A DNA stretch of 52,673 nucleotides. Source: Nitrospirota bacterium. GTDB taxonomy: Bacteria > Nitrospirota > Thermodesulfovibrionia > SZUA-242. Positions 45,543 to 52,673 of this stretch are shown in pieces. The position numbers and the translations under genes are program-made. Location: NCBI GenBank assembly GCA_016212095.1, contig JACRHH010000029.1, positions 1 to 52,673 on the forward strand. The letters are read 5' to 3'. Position 1 is the first letter of the stretch. The number at the start of each line of letters is the position of its first letter. The notes below the pieces were generated by a model. That model did no database searches. It saw nothing but the letters and a program-made list of their open reading frames with translations, and was not told the DNA's origin.

Positions 45543-46853
45543 CTACTTGCGGGCGAGGCTCATCTTGGCAAGCTTCACCCACTGCACAATGGGCCGCTTC
45601 GCCGGGCAGACATACGCGCATGTTCCGCACTCGAAGCAGTTCATGAGGTCGTATTCCTTCATCTCCTCGTAAAAGCCCTTCTCCGCCAGCACGCTCAACA
45701 TCTGCGGCTGAAGGCCCATCGGACAGGCGTCGATGCAGCGCCCGCACCGTATGCACGGGCCATGCACGGCGATTTCGGATTCTTCCGGATCGAGCACCAG
45801 CAGTCCGGACGTTCCCTTGATGACCGGCGAATCGAGGTTCGACTGCGCCATGCCCATCATCGGGCCGCCCGCTATAACCTTGCCGGTGTCGAACTTGAAC
45901 CCGCCGCATTCCGCAACAAGCTGGGAAAGCGGCGTGCCGATGCGAACCTTGAGGTTTTTTGTTTCGTTTATGCCGCGCCCCGTAACGGATACCACGCGCT
46001 CAAGAAGCGGCCTGCCGTAGCGCACAGCCTCGTAAACAGCCACCGCCGTACCCACGTTCTGAACGATAACGCCCACATCCATCGGCAAGCCGCCAGCCGG
46101 AACCTCCTTGCCGACAATCGCCTTTATCAGCATCTTCTCGGCGCCCTGCGGATACTTCACCTTGAGCGAGTAGACATCTATCGAGCTGTCGCCCTTCGTT
46201 ACCGCCTCCATGGCGGCAACAGCGTCGGGCTTGTTGTCCTCGATGCCGATATAGCCCTTCGACACCCCGGCTATCTTCATCAGAATCTTCAGGCCGTTTA
46301 CAACCGCGCCCGGCTCTTCCAGCATCACCCGGTGGTCGGCTGTAAGATACGGCTCGCACTCGGCTCCGTTAATGATGACGCAATCGATCTTCTTCTCTTT
46401 CGGCGGCGAAAGTTTCACATGAGTGGGAAATGTAGCGCCGCCCATGCCCACTATTCCGGCTGTCTTCACAATGTCGCGAAGCGCGGCTGCGTCGAGCGAG
46501 CCCCAGTCTGAATGCTCCTTGATTCCTTCGGCCCATTCCTCCTTGCCGTCGTTTTCTATCACGATAGCCGGAATGTCGCGCCCCATTGTGTGGGGGAAAG
46601 GCGCAATAGCCACAACCTTGCCCGACACCGTGGCATGAACCGGAGACGACACAAACGCATCAGCCGAACCGATAATCTGCCCCTTCTTCACCAGATCACC
46701 CACAGCTACCTTAGCCTGGCAAGGAGCGCCGATATGCTGGCTGAGGGGGATAATCACTCTGGATGGGACTTTTGCTTCGGTAATGGATTTCGCGGCGGAT
46801 AGCGCCTTGTTGTCGGGGGGATGCGTGCCTCGTTCGAAAGTTCCCGTATTCAA
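45543..46853 (-). CDS. rnfC: RnfC, NADH- and FMN-binding subunit of the Rnf complex
   Basis: The 436-aa peripheral protein has an N-terminal barrel-sandwich domain (FERGTHPPDNKALS). A Complex I 51-kDa-like nucleotide/FMN domain follows (GMGGATFPTHVKL and INGAECEPYLTADHRVM). Two 4Fe-4S motifs lie near the C-terminus (CIRCGRCIDACP and CFECGTCAYVCP). It reduces NAD+ with electrons from the membrane part, or the reverse. The start is TTG at 46853, seven bases after GGAGG; no ATG fits as well. It is the first gene of rnfCDGEAB. Confidence 0.95.
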   Translation of the reverse strand: MNTGTFERGTHPPDNKALSAAKSITEAKVPSRVIIPLSQHIGAPCQAKVAVGDLVKKGQIIGSADAFVSSPVHATVSGKVVAIAPFPHTMGRDIPAIVIENDGKEEWAEGIKEHSDWGSLDAAALRDIVKTAGIVGMGGATFPTHVKLSPPKEKKIDCVIINGAECEPYLTADHRVMLEEPGAVVNGLKILMKIAGVSKGYIGIEDNKPDAVAAMEAVTKGDSSIDVYSLKVKYPQGAEKMLIKAIVGKEVPAGGLPMDVGVIVQNVGTAVAVYEAVRYGRPLLERVVSVTGRGINETKNLKVRIGTPLSQLVAECGGFKFDTGKVIAGGPMMGMAQSNLDSPVIKGTSGLLVLDPEESEIAVHGPCIRCGRCIDACPMGLQPQMLSVLAEKGFYEEMKEYDLMNCFECGTCAYVCPAKRPIVQWVKLAKMSLARK

Positions 46854-46960
46854 TTATCTGCCTCCAAAAAACATTGTTTTCTTCGCTTACAGGCAATCGC
46901 GGGTCTTGGCGGTATCCGGAATGAGGCTGCCCTCAGATAGTCCGGCCGGAAGGCCCGTAG

Positions 46961-46990
46961 TTTTTACCATTAACCGGTTTTTCAAGTCAA
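46961..46990 (-). promoter_or_regulatory. possible rnf operon promoter
   Basis: On the minus strand, TTGACT (46990-46985) is followed after 18 bp by TAAAAA (46966-46961). This is about 110 bp before the rnfC start. Each hexamer deviates from consensus, so the call is tentative. Confidence 0.3.
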
Positions 46991-47014
46991 GGAAATACGT
47001 CAATACGGCGTAAA

Positions 47015-47032
47015 GTCGGAAATTTTTACACT
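47015..47032 (+). promoter_or_regulatory. upstream element copy 1 (putative activator site)
   Basis: GTCGGAAATTTTTACACT matches a second element at 47112-47129 at 14 of 18 positions. It lies about 200 bp before a sigma54-type promoter, the distance at which sigma54 activators bind. Its identity as an enhancer site is inference. Confidence 0.5.
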
Positions 47033-47111
47033 AAATTCAGCACCCCGGCGCGCCTCGTCATGGCCACGCTATATATCTAAATATATTATCAAGAGATGTC
47101 GTCATGACGCT

Positions 47112-47129
47112 GTCGAATTTGTTTACACT
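47112..47129 (+). promoter_or_regulatory. upstream element copy 2 (putative activator site)
   Basis: GTCGAATTTGTTTACACT is in the same orientation as copy 1, starts 97 bp further on and lies about 83 bp before the -24 GG. The shared parts are GTCG at one end and TTTACACT at the other. Confidence 0.5.
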
Positions 47130-47211
47130 TCCACCGCCAGCAGTTCAAATCATATAGATAGTATCTTTAGTTACAACATGTTACGTTGCCACTTGCCCAT
47201 CGGCACAAACG

Positions 47212-47226
47212 GGCATGAACATTGCT
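47212..47226 (+). promoter_or_regulatory. sigma54-type promoter of the PEP-CTERM gene
   Basis: GGCATGAACATTGCT has the invariant GG (47212-47213) and GC (47224-47225) exactly 10 bp apart, with the TTGCT end of the -12 box matching consensus. Transcription would begin near 47237, giving a leader of about 33 bases before the ATG at 47270. Confidence 0.65.
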
Positions 47227-47269
47227 TGCTTTTGAAGCGCAGCACATCACGTTCGGAGGGGGAACGCTC

Positions 47270-47929
47270 ATGCAAACCGTCGCAATCACGCTGTCTTTTT
47301 TTATCGCCTCAATGCTTTTATCGTTCAATAACGCCGCCGCCACGGCATACAAGGGTATCGAATTCCCGGCTGGGATAGTGTCGTTCGCAGACAGGGTGAT
47401 CAGTTACATGCCCGGAACGGGCGGCGTTGGAAGCGGCTATGATGATCCTCAACATGCCCTTGGCGTGCCGGATTATCTTCTCACGCCGCCTGGCACAATA
47501 GCCTACACTTCCATGGGCAGCGGCGGAAGCCTCGTGCTCAAGTTCACCGACAATTCCCTTGCAACATCGGGAAGTAATGCGCCGGATCTCTGGGTATTCG
47601 AAATCGGCGGTTTCGAGGCGACGGAAGTCTTCATCAGTGGTAACGGCAGCAACTGGATTGACGTGGGAGCAACATCCAGCTCAATGCGCGGAATCGACAT
47701 TGACGCCTTCGAATCGTCCGGCGTCCTGCCCGGCAGCCGCTACGCATACGTAAAGCTCATCGATCTCACAGTCGGTTCGAACGGCTATTCAGCCGGGGCC
47801 GACATCGACGCAGTAGGCGCGATAAGCTCAGCCGCGCCCATCCCCAACCCGGAGCCGGGAACCATGGCGCTCATGGCAGTGGGGCTTGGCGACATGGCGT
47901 GGTGGAGGGGGAAAACGCGGAGAAAATAG
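47270..47929 (+). CDS. PEP-CTERM sorting-signal protein
   Basis: The 219-aa exported protein has a signal peptide (ITLSFFIASMLLSF, cleavage after about AAATA). A beta-rich body follows with DDPQHALGVPDY and SLVLKFTDNSLA, typical of discoidin/laminin-like surface domains. The C-terminal PEP-CTERM signal is PEPGTMALMAVGLGD, then a short hydrophobic helix and a basic end (RGKTRRK). Such proteins are processed by an exosortase and moved to the cell surface or matrix. The start at 47270 has GGAGGGGG (47255-47262) seven bases upstream; the frame also reaches 47222. No exosortase gene is in the window. Confidence 0.82.
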   Translation: MQTVAITLSFFIASMLLSFNNAAATAYKGIEFPAGIVSFADRVISYMPGTGGVGSGYDDPQHALGVPDYLLTPPGTIAYTSMGSGGSLVLKFTDNSLATSGSNAPDLWVFEIGGFEATEVFISGNGSNWIDVGATSSSMRGIDIDAFESSGVLPGSRYAYVKLIDLTVGSNGYSAGADIDAVGAISSAAPIPNPEPGTMALMAVGLGDMAWWRGKTRRK

Positions 47930-48007
47930 GGAGATAAAAGGGATAAATGATGTTGGCATTGCAGGAAGCTAATTTGACACACTGTCCGGCTCAGGAAAGG
48001 TAACCAT

Positions 48008-48472
48008 ATGAAATTATTCCCTGTTTTGGCTTCACTGGCGGTTGCGCTATTTGTCTTTGGTTGCGGGAATCAGGAGGGCGACGCCCCTTCGATTACGGAG
48101 AACACAAGCCGAATAGTGGAACAGACACACCAGGCTCAGGATTCCACTCGCAAGGCATCCAATTCGTATCAGAAGGTTGAACTGCGGGCTGGTGTAATGA
48201 ACGGCAGGGGGTTAATCCGCAGCAATCCGGCAGGAATCTACTGCGGAGAGGATTCTGGCGGTCGAATAAACAGGGATTGCTCCGAGAATTATTCACCGGG
48301 TACGGTCGTTACAATCAAGGCTAGCCCGATATCCGGATGGGCACTGGAAAGCTGGTCGGGCGCTTGCAATGGAACAGGCTCGTGCAGGGTAACAATACCG
48401 AAAGCATCTAAATCCAAGCCGGTTGTGTACGTTCATGCTCACTTCAAGCCCTCGCGCAAATTCGGATACTGA
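48008..48472 (+). CDS. small lipoprotein with a bacterial-repeat-like domain
   Basis: The 154-aa protein has a lipobox ending VFGC (Cys19). Its C-terminal half follows a known surface-repeat pattern: IRSNPAGIYCGEDSGG, a second Cys, SPGTVVTIKASPISGWALES, WSGACNGTGSC, and a last strand VYVHAHF. The four Cys could form two disulfides. Ligand and role are unknown. It stands 78 bp after the PEP-CTERM gene and before a hairpin, probably as its own unit. Confidence 0.72.
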   Translation: MKLFPVLASLAVALFVFGCGNQEGDAPSITENTSRIVEQTHQAQDSTRKASNSYQKVELRAGVMNGRGLIRSNPAGIYCGEDSGGRINRDCSENYSPGTVVTIKASPISGWALESWSGACNGTGSCRVTIPKASKSKPVVYVHAHFKPSRKFGY

Positions 48473-48514
48473 ATGCGGTTGCATTCCGTGCGCTCGATTC
48501 TGTTGTATGATACA

Positions 48515-48562
48515 CGCCTTGATGCAGGGTGACAAAGCACGTTTCCGGCATCAAGGCGTTTT
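48515..48562 (+). terminator. hairpin after the small lipoprotein gene
   Basis: CGCCTTGATGC (48515-48525) pairs perfectly with GCATCAAGGCG (48548-48558) and is followed by TTTT. The 22-base loop is long for a terminator. It may end the 48008 transcript or act as an element in the leader of the next cassette. Confidence 0.55.
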
Positions 48563-48593
48563 ACAAGTCAGAAGTTTCTGAGGGGGGGCGGCG

Positions 48594-48980
48594 ATGCAAT
48601 TGATGCTGAAGAGGCTGTTACGGCTTGCGCTTACAGGTTCAACCACGGTTATACTGGCGGCTTGTTATGGCCCGCCAATGGATCAGAGGGATCCGTACAA
48701 CTTGAAGGAAAAGCACCTGACGGCAAAAAATTCCACCGGGAATCCCATCCCCGGCCTGAGAGTTCAATTGTACGAGAATCAGAATCCGCTTGAGCAAAAA
48801 CAGACAGACAATAACGGCAAGGCATTCTTCGCCTATTACGATACAGGCGCACAGTATCGTCTCAAGGTCGAGGATACGGACGGCCCGGCAAACGGCGGAG
48901 AGTTTCTGTCTCAGGAGATTCAGGTTGGTGAAGTGGAAGACTATCCGGTAACACTCACGGAAAAGACGGATGGCGTTTGA
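48594..48980 (+). CDS. rSAM-associated small lipoprotein
   Basis: The 128-aa protein has a signal peptide ending in LAAC, so Cys24 is lipidated. It continues YGPPMDQRDPY and then a carboxypeptidase-regulatory-like beta sandwich (GNPIPGLRVQLYEN, TDNNGKAFFAYYDTG, VEDTDGPANGGEFLSQEI). The pattern matches the lipoprotein member of the 'rSAM/lipoprotein' pairs known mainly from Bacteroidetes. The next gene is a radical SAM enzyme overlapping by 11 bp, so the pair is a unit. A GAGGGGGG stretch precedes the ATG; Met at 48603 is an alternative start. What the enzyme does to it is unknown. Confidence 0.78.
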   Translation: MQLMLKRLLRLALTGSTTVILAACYGPPMDQRDPYNLKEKHLTAKNSTGNPIPGLRVQLYENQNPLEQKQTDNNGKAFFAYYDTGAQYRLKVEDTDGPANGGEFLSQEIQVGEVEDYPVTLTEKTDGV

Positions 48981-50043
48981 GAGAGGAAAAACCATTGTCA
49001 ACCGGCTCTACAAGCAAATGGAAACAAGGGAACACCGGCTTTGGTACGTTTTCCTTGAAATAACAAGACGTTGCAACCTGTCTTGCCTCCATTGCGGCTC
49101 CGACTGCCGAATGCAGCCCGACTCCCCGCTTCTGACAACCGATAGCTGGCTCAAGATAATCCGCTACTGTCGCGAACACTTCGGCGATGGACTGGCATTC
49201 ATAATAACCGGCGGCGAGCCTCTCGTGCATCCCGATCTCGAAGAGATTGGAGCCGCCATTTCCGCCCTTGGGATGCGATGGGGACTGGTCACAAACGGTT
49301 ATGCACTTGACGAAAAGCGGCTACTGAAGCTCCTTGCCGCTGGGCTTTCGAGCATTACGATCAGCCTTGACGGCCCTGCGGAAAGCCACAACCGGCTGCG
49401 AAACAAGCATGACGCTTTCCAGCGGTCAACCGCTTCAATCGCTCTTTCGAGCGCAAGCGGCATCAAGTTTCACGACGTTGTTACCTGCGTCCATCCCGGA
49501 AACATGCATCAACTGGACGAAACCGCCGAAATCCTGATCCGCCTTGGCGCAACGAACTGGCGGCTGTTTCGCATATTTCCGTCAGGCAGGGCCGCCCGTA
49601 ATCCAGAACTCCTTCTGACGCACGGCCAAACATGGCAGATGCTTGACTGGATTGCCGGGAAAAGGCCGCATTACGCAGGTCTCGGCCTGAATCTGGGCGC
49701 AAGTTGTGAAGGCTATGTTCCGCTTGCAACAGACCGAACCATCCGCGATAACCCGTTTTTCTGCCGCGCGGGAATCAATATCGCATCGATCCTTTGTAAC
49801 GGCACGATCACCGGATGCTCCAACAACCACCATTCTTTTCATGAAGGCAATATCCTGCGTGATAATCTTGCCACATTGTGGGAAAAAGGCTTTGGCCGCT
49901 TCCGCGACAGGCAGTGGGTGCAACATACCGACTGCGGCGGATGCGAGCATCTGAAAGACTGCCGGGGCGGCTCAATCCATCTTTGGGAATACGGCTCGGC
50001 AAGGCCGAAATTTTGCTATATGGAGGAAATCCATCCATCATGA
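48970..50043 (+). CDS. radical SAM/SPASM enzyme of an rSAM/lipoprotein pair
   Basis: The 357-aa enzyme has the CX3CX2C motif Cys35/39/42 (CNLSCLHC) for the SAM-cleaving 4Fe-4S cluster and GGEP at 81-84. A SPASM domain carries further Cys at 246, 265, 276, 283, 322, 325, 331 and 349 for auxiliary clusters (CNGTITGCSNN, CGGCEHLKDC). SPASM enzymes modify peptides or proteins or mature cofactors. Its start lies inside the lipoprotein gene, and its stop overlaps the next start (ATGA at 50040). A modification of the lipoprotein or an exported partner is inferred. Confidence 0.85.
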   Translation: MAFERGKTIVNRLYKQMETREHRLWYVFLEITRRCNLSCLHCGSDCRMQPDSPLLTTDSWLKIIRYCREHFGDGLAFIITGGEPLVHPDLEEIGAAISALGMRWGLVTNGYALDEKRLLKLLAAGLSSITISLDGPAESHNRLRNKHDAFQRSTASIALSSASGIKFHDVVTCVHPGNMHQLDETAEILIRLGATNWRLFRIFPSGRAARNPELLLTHGQTWQMLDWIAGKRPHYAGLGLNLGASCEGYVPLATDRTIRDNPFFCRAGINIASILCNGTITGCSNNHHSFHEGNILRDNLATLWEKGFGRFRDRQWVQHTDCGGCEHLKDCRGGSIHLWEYGSARPKFCYMEEIHPS

Positions 50044-50663
50044 CAGACGCCATTCTCCTGATCGGCCCGACAGGCTCCGGCAAGTCGCCGCTTGGCGACA
50101 TGATAGCCGGGCGCGGCATGTTCGGGCGACGGCATCATCATTTCGATTTCGGATGCGAGCTTCGGCGCATCGCCTCCGGATCGGCCCCGGCGCATCTGTT
50201 CAACAATTCGGATGTATCGTTCGTGCGTTCGGTGCTAAACGACGGTGTTCTGCTTGAGGATCATCATTTCCCGCTTGCCGGAAAGATAATCCGGCATTAT
50301 TTCGAACGCGTTGGCGTATCGCAAGACGACAGGCTTGTGCTGAACGGCCTGCCGCGCCATGCCGGACAGGCGCGCGACATGGCCGAAATCGTCCGTTTTG
50401 ACGCAGTTGTGGTGCTGGAATGCGACGCACAGACAGTTCACGAGCGGATATGCCGCGATACCGGCGGCGACAGGGCCGAACGATGCGACGACGCAATCGA
50501 GCTTATTGCGAAAAAGCTTGCGATATTCGCCGAACGCACCGCGCCGCTCACCAATCATTTCAGCGCAAACGGAATACCGGTCATGCGGATTCCGGTCGGC
50601 GCGCAGTCGAGCACGGAATCCGCCTTCGAGATGCTGCTTTCAATAGCATCAGAAACCGGCTGA
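50040..50663 (+). CDS. adenylate-kinase-like P-loop kinase with short lid
   Basis: The 207-aa protein has the P-loop LIGPTGSGKSPLGD at about 7-20. NMP-binding elements are FDFGCELRRIAS near 35 and LVLNGLPRHAGQARDM near 100 (compare GFPRTxxQA of adenylate kinases). RAERCDDAIELI follows a very short lid, and ERTAPLTNHF matches the family YxxxTxPLxxYY stretch. The lid is shorter than in long-form adenylate kinases and has no zinc Cys. The ATG at 50040 overlaps the radical SAM stop. Nucleotide phosphorylation is the likely reaction. Why it is coupled to the rSAM pair is unknown. Confidence 0.78.
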   Translation: MTDAILLIGPTGSGKSPLGDMIAGRGMFGRRHHHFDFGCELRRIASGSAPAHLFNNSDVSFVRSVLNDGVLLEDHHFPLAGKIIRHYFERVGVSQDDRLVLNGLPRHAGQARDMAEIVRFDAVVVLECDAQTVHERICRDTGGDRAERCDDAIELIAKKLAIFAERTAPLTNHFSANGIPVMRIPVGAQSSTESAFEMLLSIASETG

Positions 50664-50676
50664 GCTATCCTCAAAG

Positions 50677-51234
50677 CTATTTCGACGGAACGAACTTCAT
50701 TGCCGCCGAGTTCATGCAGTAGCGTAGCCCGGTTGGTTTAGGCCCGTCGTCGAAAACATGACCCAGATGCGCGTCGCAGCGGCTACACAAAACCTCGGTT
50801 CGTTGCGTGAACAGGCTGTTGTCCGGCTTCGTGGCAATGTTTTCGGGCGCAATCGGCTGCCAGAAGCTGGGCCATCCCGTGCCGGATTCATACTTGTGCT
50901 CAGATCTGTACAGATCGTTTCCGCAGCATACGCATTTGTAAATGCCTTTTGCGTGATTGTCCCATGTCTCACCGGTGTACGCCTGTTCCGTTCCCTTCTC
51001 GCGCGTCACATGATACTGCTCCGGAGTCAGCATCGCCCGCCACTCTGATGCGCTTTTTGTCACCTTCGCGCTCATGATGTACCCCTTTGTTTCAGCCGAA
51101 TAAAGCCGCAGGCTGGAATTTGTGGCTGATTGCAATGGCGCGGCTTTTTTGTCATCGGATGCCGCTGAACACGCTGTCAGAAACAGCATAAGGATGGAAG
51201 CAGTAAAACCTGCAAGCAGAATTGAGGATCGCAT
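50677..51234 (-). CDS. msrB: lipoprotein methionine-(R)-sulfoxide reductase
   Basis: The 185-aa protein has a lipobox FLTAC (Cys22) and then a full MsrB domain. Zinc ligands are Cys101/Cys104 (CVCCG) and Cys150/Cys153 (CSRC). GTGWPSFW lies at 118-125 and [10 protein letters not shown] near 156-165. The catalytic Cys173 is in [11 protein letters not shown]. It repairs oxidised methionines in envelope proteins, reduced through a periplasmic thiol system. The gene is convergent with the kinase gene, 13 bp apart. Confidence 0.93.
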   Translation of the reverse strand: MRSSILLAGFTASILMLFLTACSAASDDKKAAPLQSATNSSLRLYSAETKGYIMSAKVTKSASEWRAMLTPEQYHVTREKGTEQAYTGETWDNHAKGIYKCVCCGNDLYRSEHKYESGTGWPSFWQPIAPENIATKPDNSLFTQRTEVLCSRCDAHLGHVFDDGPKPTGLRYCMNSAAMKFVPSK

Positions 51235-51480
51235 TGCATTGTTACCTCCTTGCAGAAGCGATACCCCATTGTAGGCCTGAACCGGCGTTTTTCAAACGTG
51301 TGCGAGGAGACAATCACTGCAAATTTCTATCCGGATGCTCGGTCAAGGAGATTCTCGACACAAACGATCTCGATCACATTGATCGGCTTCTAAGCATTGT
51401 GGCAAAAACACTCGCCTCTCTGACAGAAGACGTTCTGAGCGGAAACAAGGGATTGCCGGCCAAAGCCGGGAAGCGGCGCT
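51235..51480. other. 246-bp intergenic stretch, possible gene remnant
   Basis: Upstream of msrB a plus-strand frame remains open from about 51222 to 51506, with a coding-like segment (KEILDTNDLDHIDRLLSIVA). It has no good start, overlaps msrB antisense and runs into the next gene's end. It may be a decayed gene. Nothing else is recognisable here. Confidence 0.25.
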
Positions 51481-52020
51481 CTATTTGTTCACCTCGACCA
51501 GTCTGAAGCTCTTTACGATCTCTTCGAATGCGGCGGCATCCTTGTCAAAATAGTAGCGGACTGGAGCATTATAGCTGATGGCGTAGAACGTATTGCCCTC
51601 AAGCAATCCGTAATAAATCTCTCGATAGCGCACCGCATTGCTTTTGTACGTATTGACGAGCTTGAAGCCATCCTTGCCCGCGAGTTGTGCGGGAGCGTTC
51701 TCGATGACCGTGAACTGGCCCAGGCTTTTGTCGGATCGGAACACGTCGAGGAAAAACTCCGCCACTTCCTGCGGGAGCATACCTTTCTTCAGTGTCTTCT
51801 TGGCGCCCTTGCCCATTTCGGTTATGTCTCCTGTAAACATGTATATCTGTTGCAAGGGCAGACCGTCCTTGGTGATATACATATGCTTCGGATTCTTGGT
51901 AGCCATCCAGCCTTGGGGCAAGTCGAGCGTATACCCCGCACCAGTGAAAGGCCCGCCGGTCTGCTGCCAGACGGCGCAACCGGCAATAAACGTCACAAGC
52001 ACGATGATCAATTTCTTCAT
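51481..52020 (-). CDS. lipoprotein of unknown function
   Basis: The 179-aa protein starts MKKLIIVLVTFIAGC, a short signal peptide with Cys15 as the lipid site. The mature part is one alpha/beta domain (GYTLDLPQGWMATKN, then DGFKLVNTYKSNAVRYREIY and FYAISYNAPVRYYF), similar in outline to PsbP/MOG1-like or stress-response lipoproteins. The frame extends to 52065, but the ATG at 52020 overlaps the upstream stop (ATGA) and starts the signal peptide. It is coupled to the M48 peptidase gene. Confidence 0.72.
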   Translation of the reverse strand: MKKLIIVLVTFIAGCAVWQQTGGPFTGAGYTLDLPQGWMATKNPKHMYITKDGLPLQQIYMFTGDITEMGKGAKKTLKKGMLPQEVAEFFLDVFRSDKSLGQFTVIENAPAQLAGKDGFKLVNTYKSNAVRYREIYYGLLEGNTFYAISYNAPVRYYFDKDAAAFEEIVKSFRLVEVNK

Positions 52021-52673
52021 AATCCGCCCCCTTGCGAGTTCTTCTCCAGCTCCTGCTTCTCGCATGCCTTGATATATTGCTCGATATAAGCCCGATCCGC
52101 AGCCTTGGCGTTCAACGCGAGATACCGTTCAAGATACTGTTTTGCCTCCGTTTTTTCCCCGGCCTTGAAGCTCATGATGCCGAGCATCTTGAGCGAGTCG
52201 GCATGAGCAGAGTCGAGGGAGATCGCCTTCAGGTAATTCTCCCTCGCCTTTTTATCGTGATCGCTGTCGGCCTGCTGCCGGTTCGCCTCTCCGAGCAGGT
52301 AATAGGCTGCCGCTTCGCCGGAATAGCGCTCGATGTACCGTAGCAGGGCCGAAGCGGCGCGTTCGTAGCGCCCCGCCTGAGAATCTAGTTGCGCATTGTC
52401 AAGCAGCAGCTTCTTTATGCGCGTCTGGAAGACCTCGGCATTTTTTATGCCGGGATTCTCTTTTTCGATCCGTGAGGCGATCAAACCCCGGTAGCTTTCG
52501 ATCCGCTCCATGATGCGCGGATGGGTGCCGAAAAAATACGGCTCCTTGATCTTGTCTTCCTCAATTTCGCGTTTCATCTGCTCAAAGAGTTTGACCGATT
52601 CTGCAAGATCGTATCCTGCCTGCTCCATGAGCAGGAAGCCGTTCATATCAGCCTCTCGTTCATAATCCCGCGC
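52017..52673 (-). CDS. M48-family metallopeptidase with TPR tail, C-terminal part
   Basis: The frame is open to the window edge; 218 codons are visible. The first residues ARDYEREADMNGF contain the E-x-E-A-D sequence that supplies the third zinc ligand of M48 (BepA/Ste24-like) peptidases. GTHPRIMERIESY follows, a typical post-catalytic motif. The rest is a TPR-like helical array (YERAASALLRYIERY, AYYLLGEANRQQA, AKQYLERYLALNAK). The HEXXH motif lies outside the window. It probably acts in periplasmic or outer-membrane protein quality control and is followed by a coupled lipoprotein. Confidence 0.85.
   Translation of the reverse strand, partial: ARDYEREADMNGFLLMEQAGYDLAESVKLFEQMKREIEEDKIKEPYFFGTHPRIMERIESYRGLIASRIEKENPGIKNAEVFQTRIKKLLLDNAQLDSQAGRYERAASALLRYIERYSGEAAAYYLLGEANRQQADSDHDKKARENYLKAISLDSAHADSLKMLGIMSFKAGEKTEAKQYLERYLALNAKAADRAYIEQYIKACEKQELEKNSQGGGL

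Noticed and set aside
1-52673. CRISPR arrays, tRNA and rRNA genes
   Set aside because: No regularly spaced repeat array, cloverleaf sequence or rRNA-like stretch was seen on reading.
47270-52673. Exosortase gene near the PEP-CTERM protein
   Set aside because: None of the following genes is a polytopic membrane protein with the exosortase Cys/Arg/His motifs.

Overview
The window comes from a Gram-negative-type, anaerobic, sulfur-metabolising bacterium. The main evidence is a minus-strand dissimilatory sulfate pathway block, sat - aprB - aprA - qmoA - qmoB - qmoC (41207 to 32452). Immediately upstream on the same strand is a complete six-subunit Rnf complex, rnfCDGEAB (46853 to 41454). The sat-apr-qmo order is typical of Desulfobacterota and sulfate-reducing Nitrospirota. 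The base composition looks moderately GC-rich. I cannot name a genus, and dsrAB is not in the window.

Layout. 1-560: an IS630-like transposase fragment at the edge, a 57-codon small ORF and a degenerate tandem repeat. 737-2896: a RelA/SpoT-type enzyme with an intact HD hydrolase and an apparently dead synthetase. 2962-16176: a plus-strand polysaccharide operon behind a good sigma70-like promoter. It holds NodB-type deacetylases, CelD/FemAB-like acyltransferases, glycosyltransferases, an O-antigen-ligase-like protein, an ATP-grasp ligase, a metallophosphoesterase and a methyltransferase. 16459-17528: a HicB-like antitoxin gene (DUF1902) and a truncated hicA fused in frame to a methyltransferase; this is where the plus-strand operon meets a converging one. 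26083-17520: the converging minus-strand surface-glycan set (YfhO-like membrane protein, two envelope proteins, FemAB-like protein, flippase-like protein, DPM-type glycosyltransferase, ChbG/YdjC deacetylase, methyltransferase), with an orphan antitoxin inside it.

26265-30270: a long structured leader, a Thr-rich lipoprotein with one CXXCH, an FtsX-type permease without its ATPase, and a tetraheme cytochrome c. 31873-30275: a fused HisH-HisF of the eukaryotic HIS7 architecture. Next come a CBS-domain protein and the sulfate and Rnf blocks. 47015-47929: a PEP-CTERM protein gene behind a sigma54-type promoter and two repeated upstream elements. 48008-50663: a lipoprotein, then a tight cassette of a small lipoprotein, a radical SAM/SPASM enzyme and an adenylate-kinase-like protein. 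50677-52673: a lipoprotein MsrB, an unknown lipoprotein and the C-terminal part of an M48 metallopeptidase with TPRs.

How it fits together. Sat activates sulfate to APS, AprBA reduces APS to sulfite, and QmoABC links AprBA to the membrane quinone pool. Rnf couples ferredoxin/NADH electron transfer to ion transport, so the two blocks form one energy-metabolism region. The polysaccharide genes and the PEP-CTERM protein suggest an exosortase-type surface system whose sorting enzyme lies elsewhere. The lipoprotein/radical SAM/kinase cassette is the best candidate for an under-described system. No tRNA, rRNA or CRISPR array was seen.
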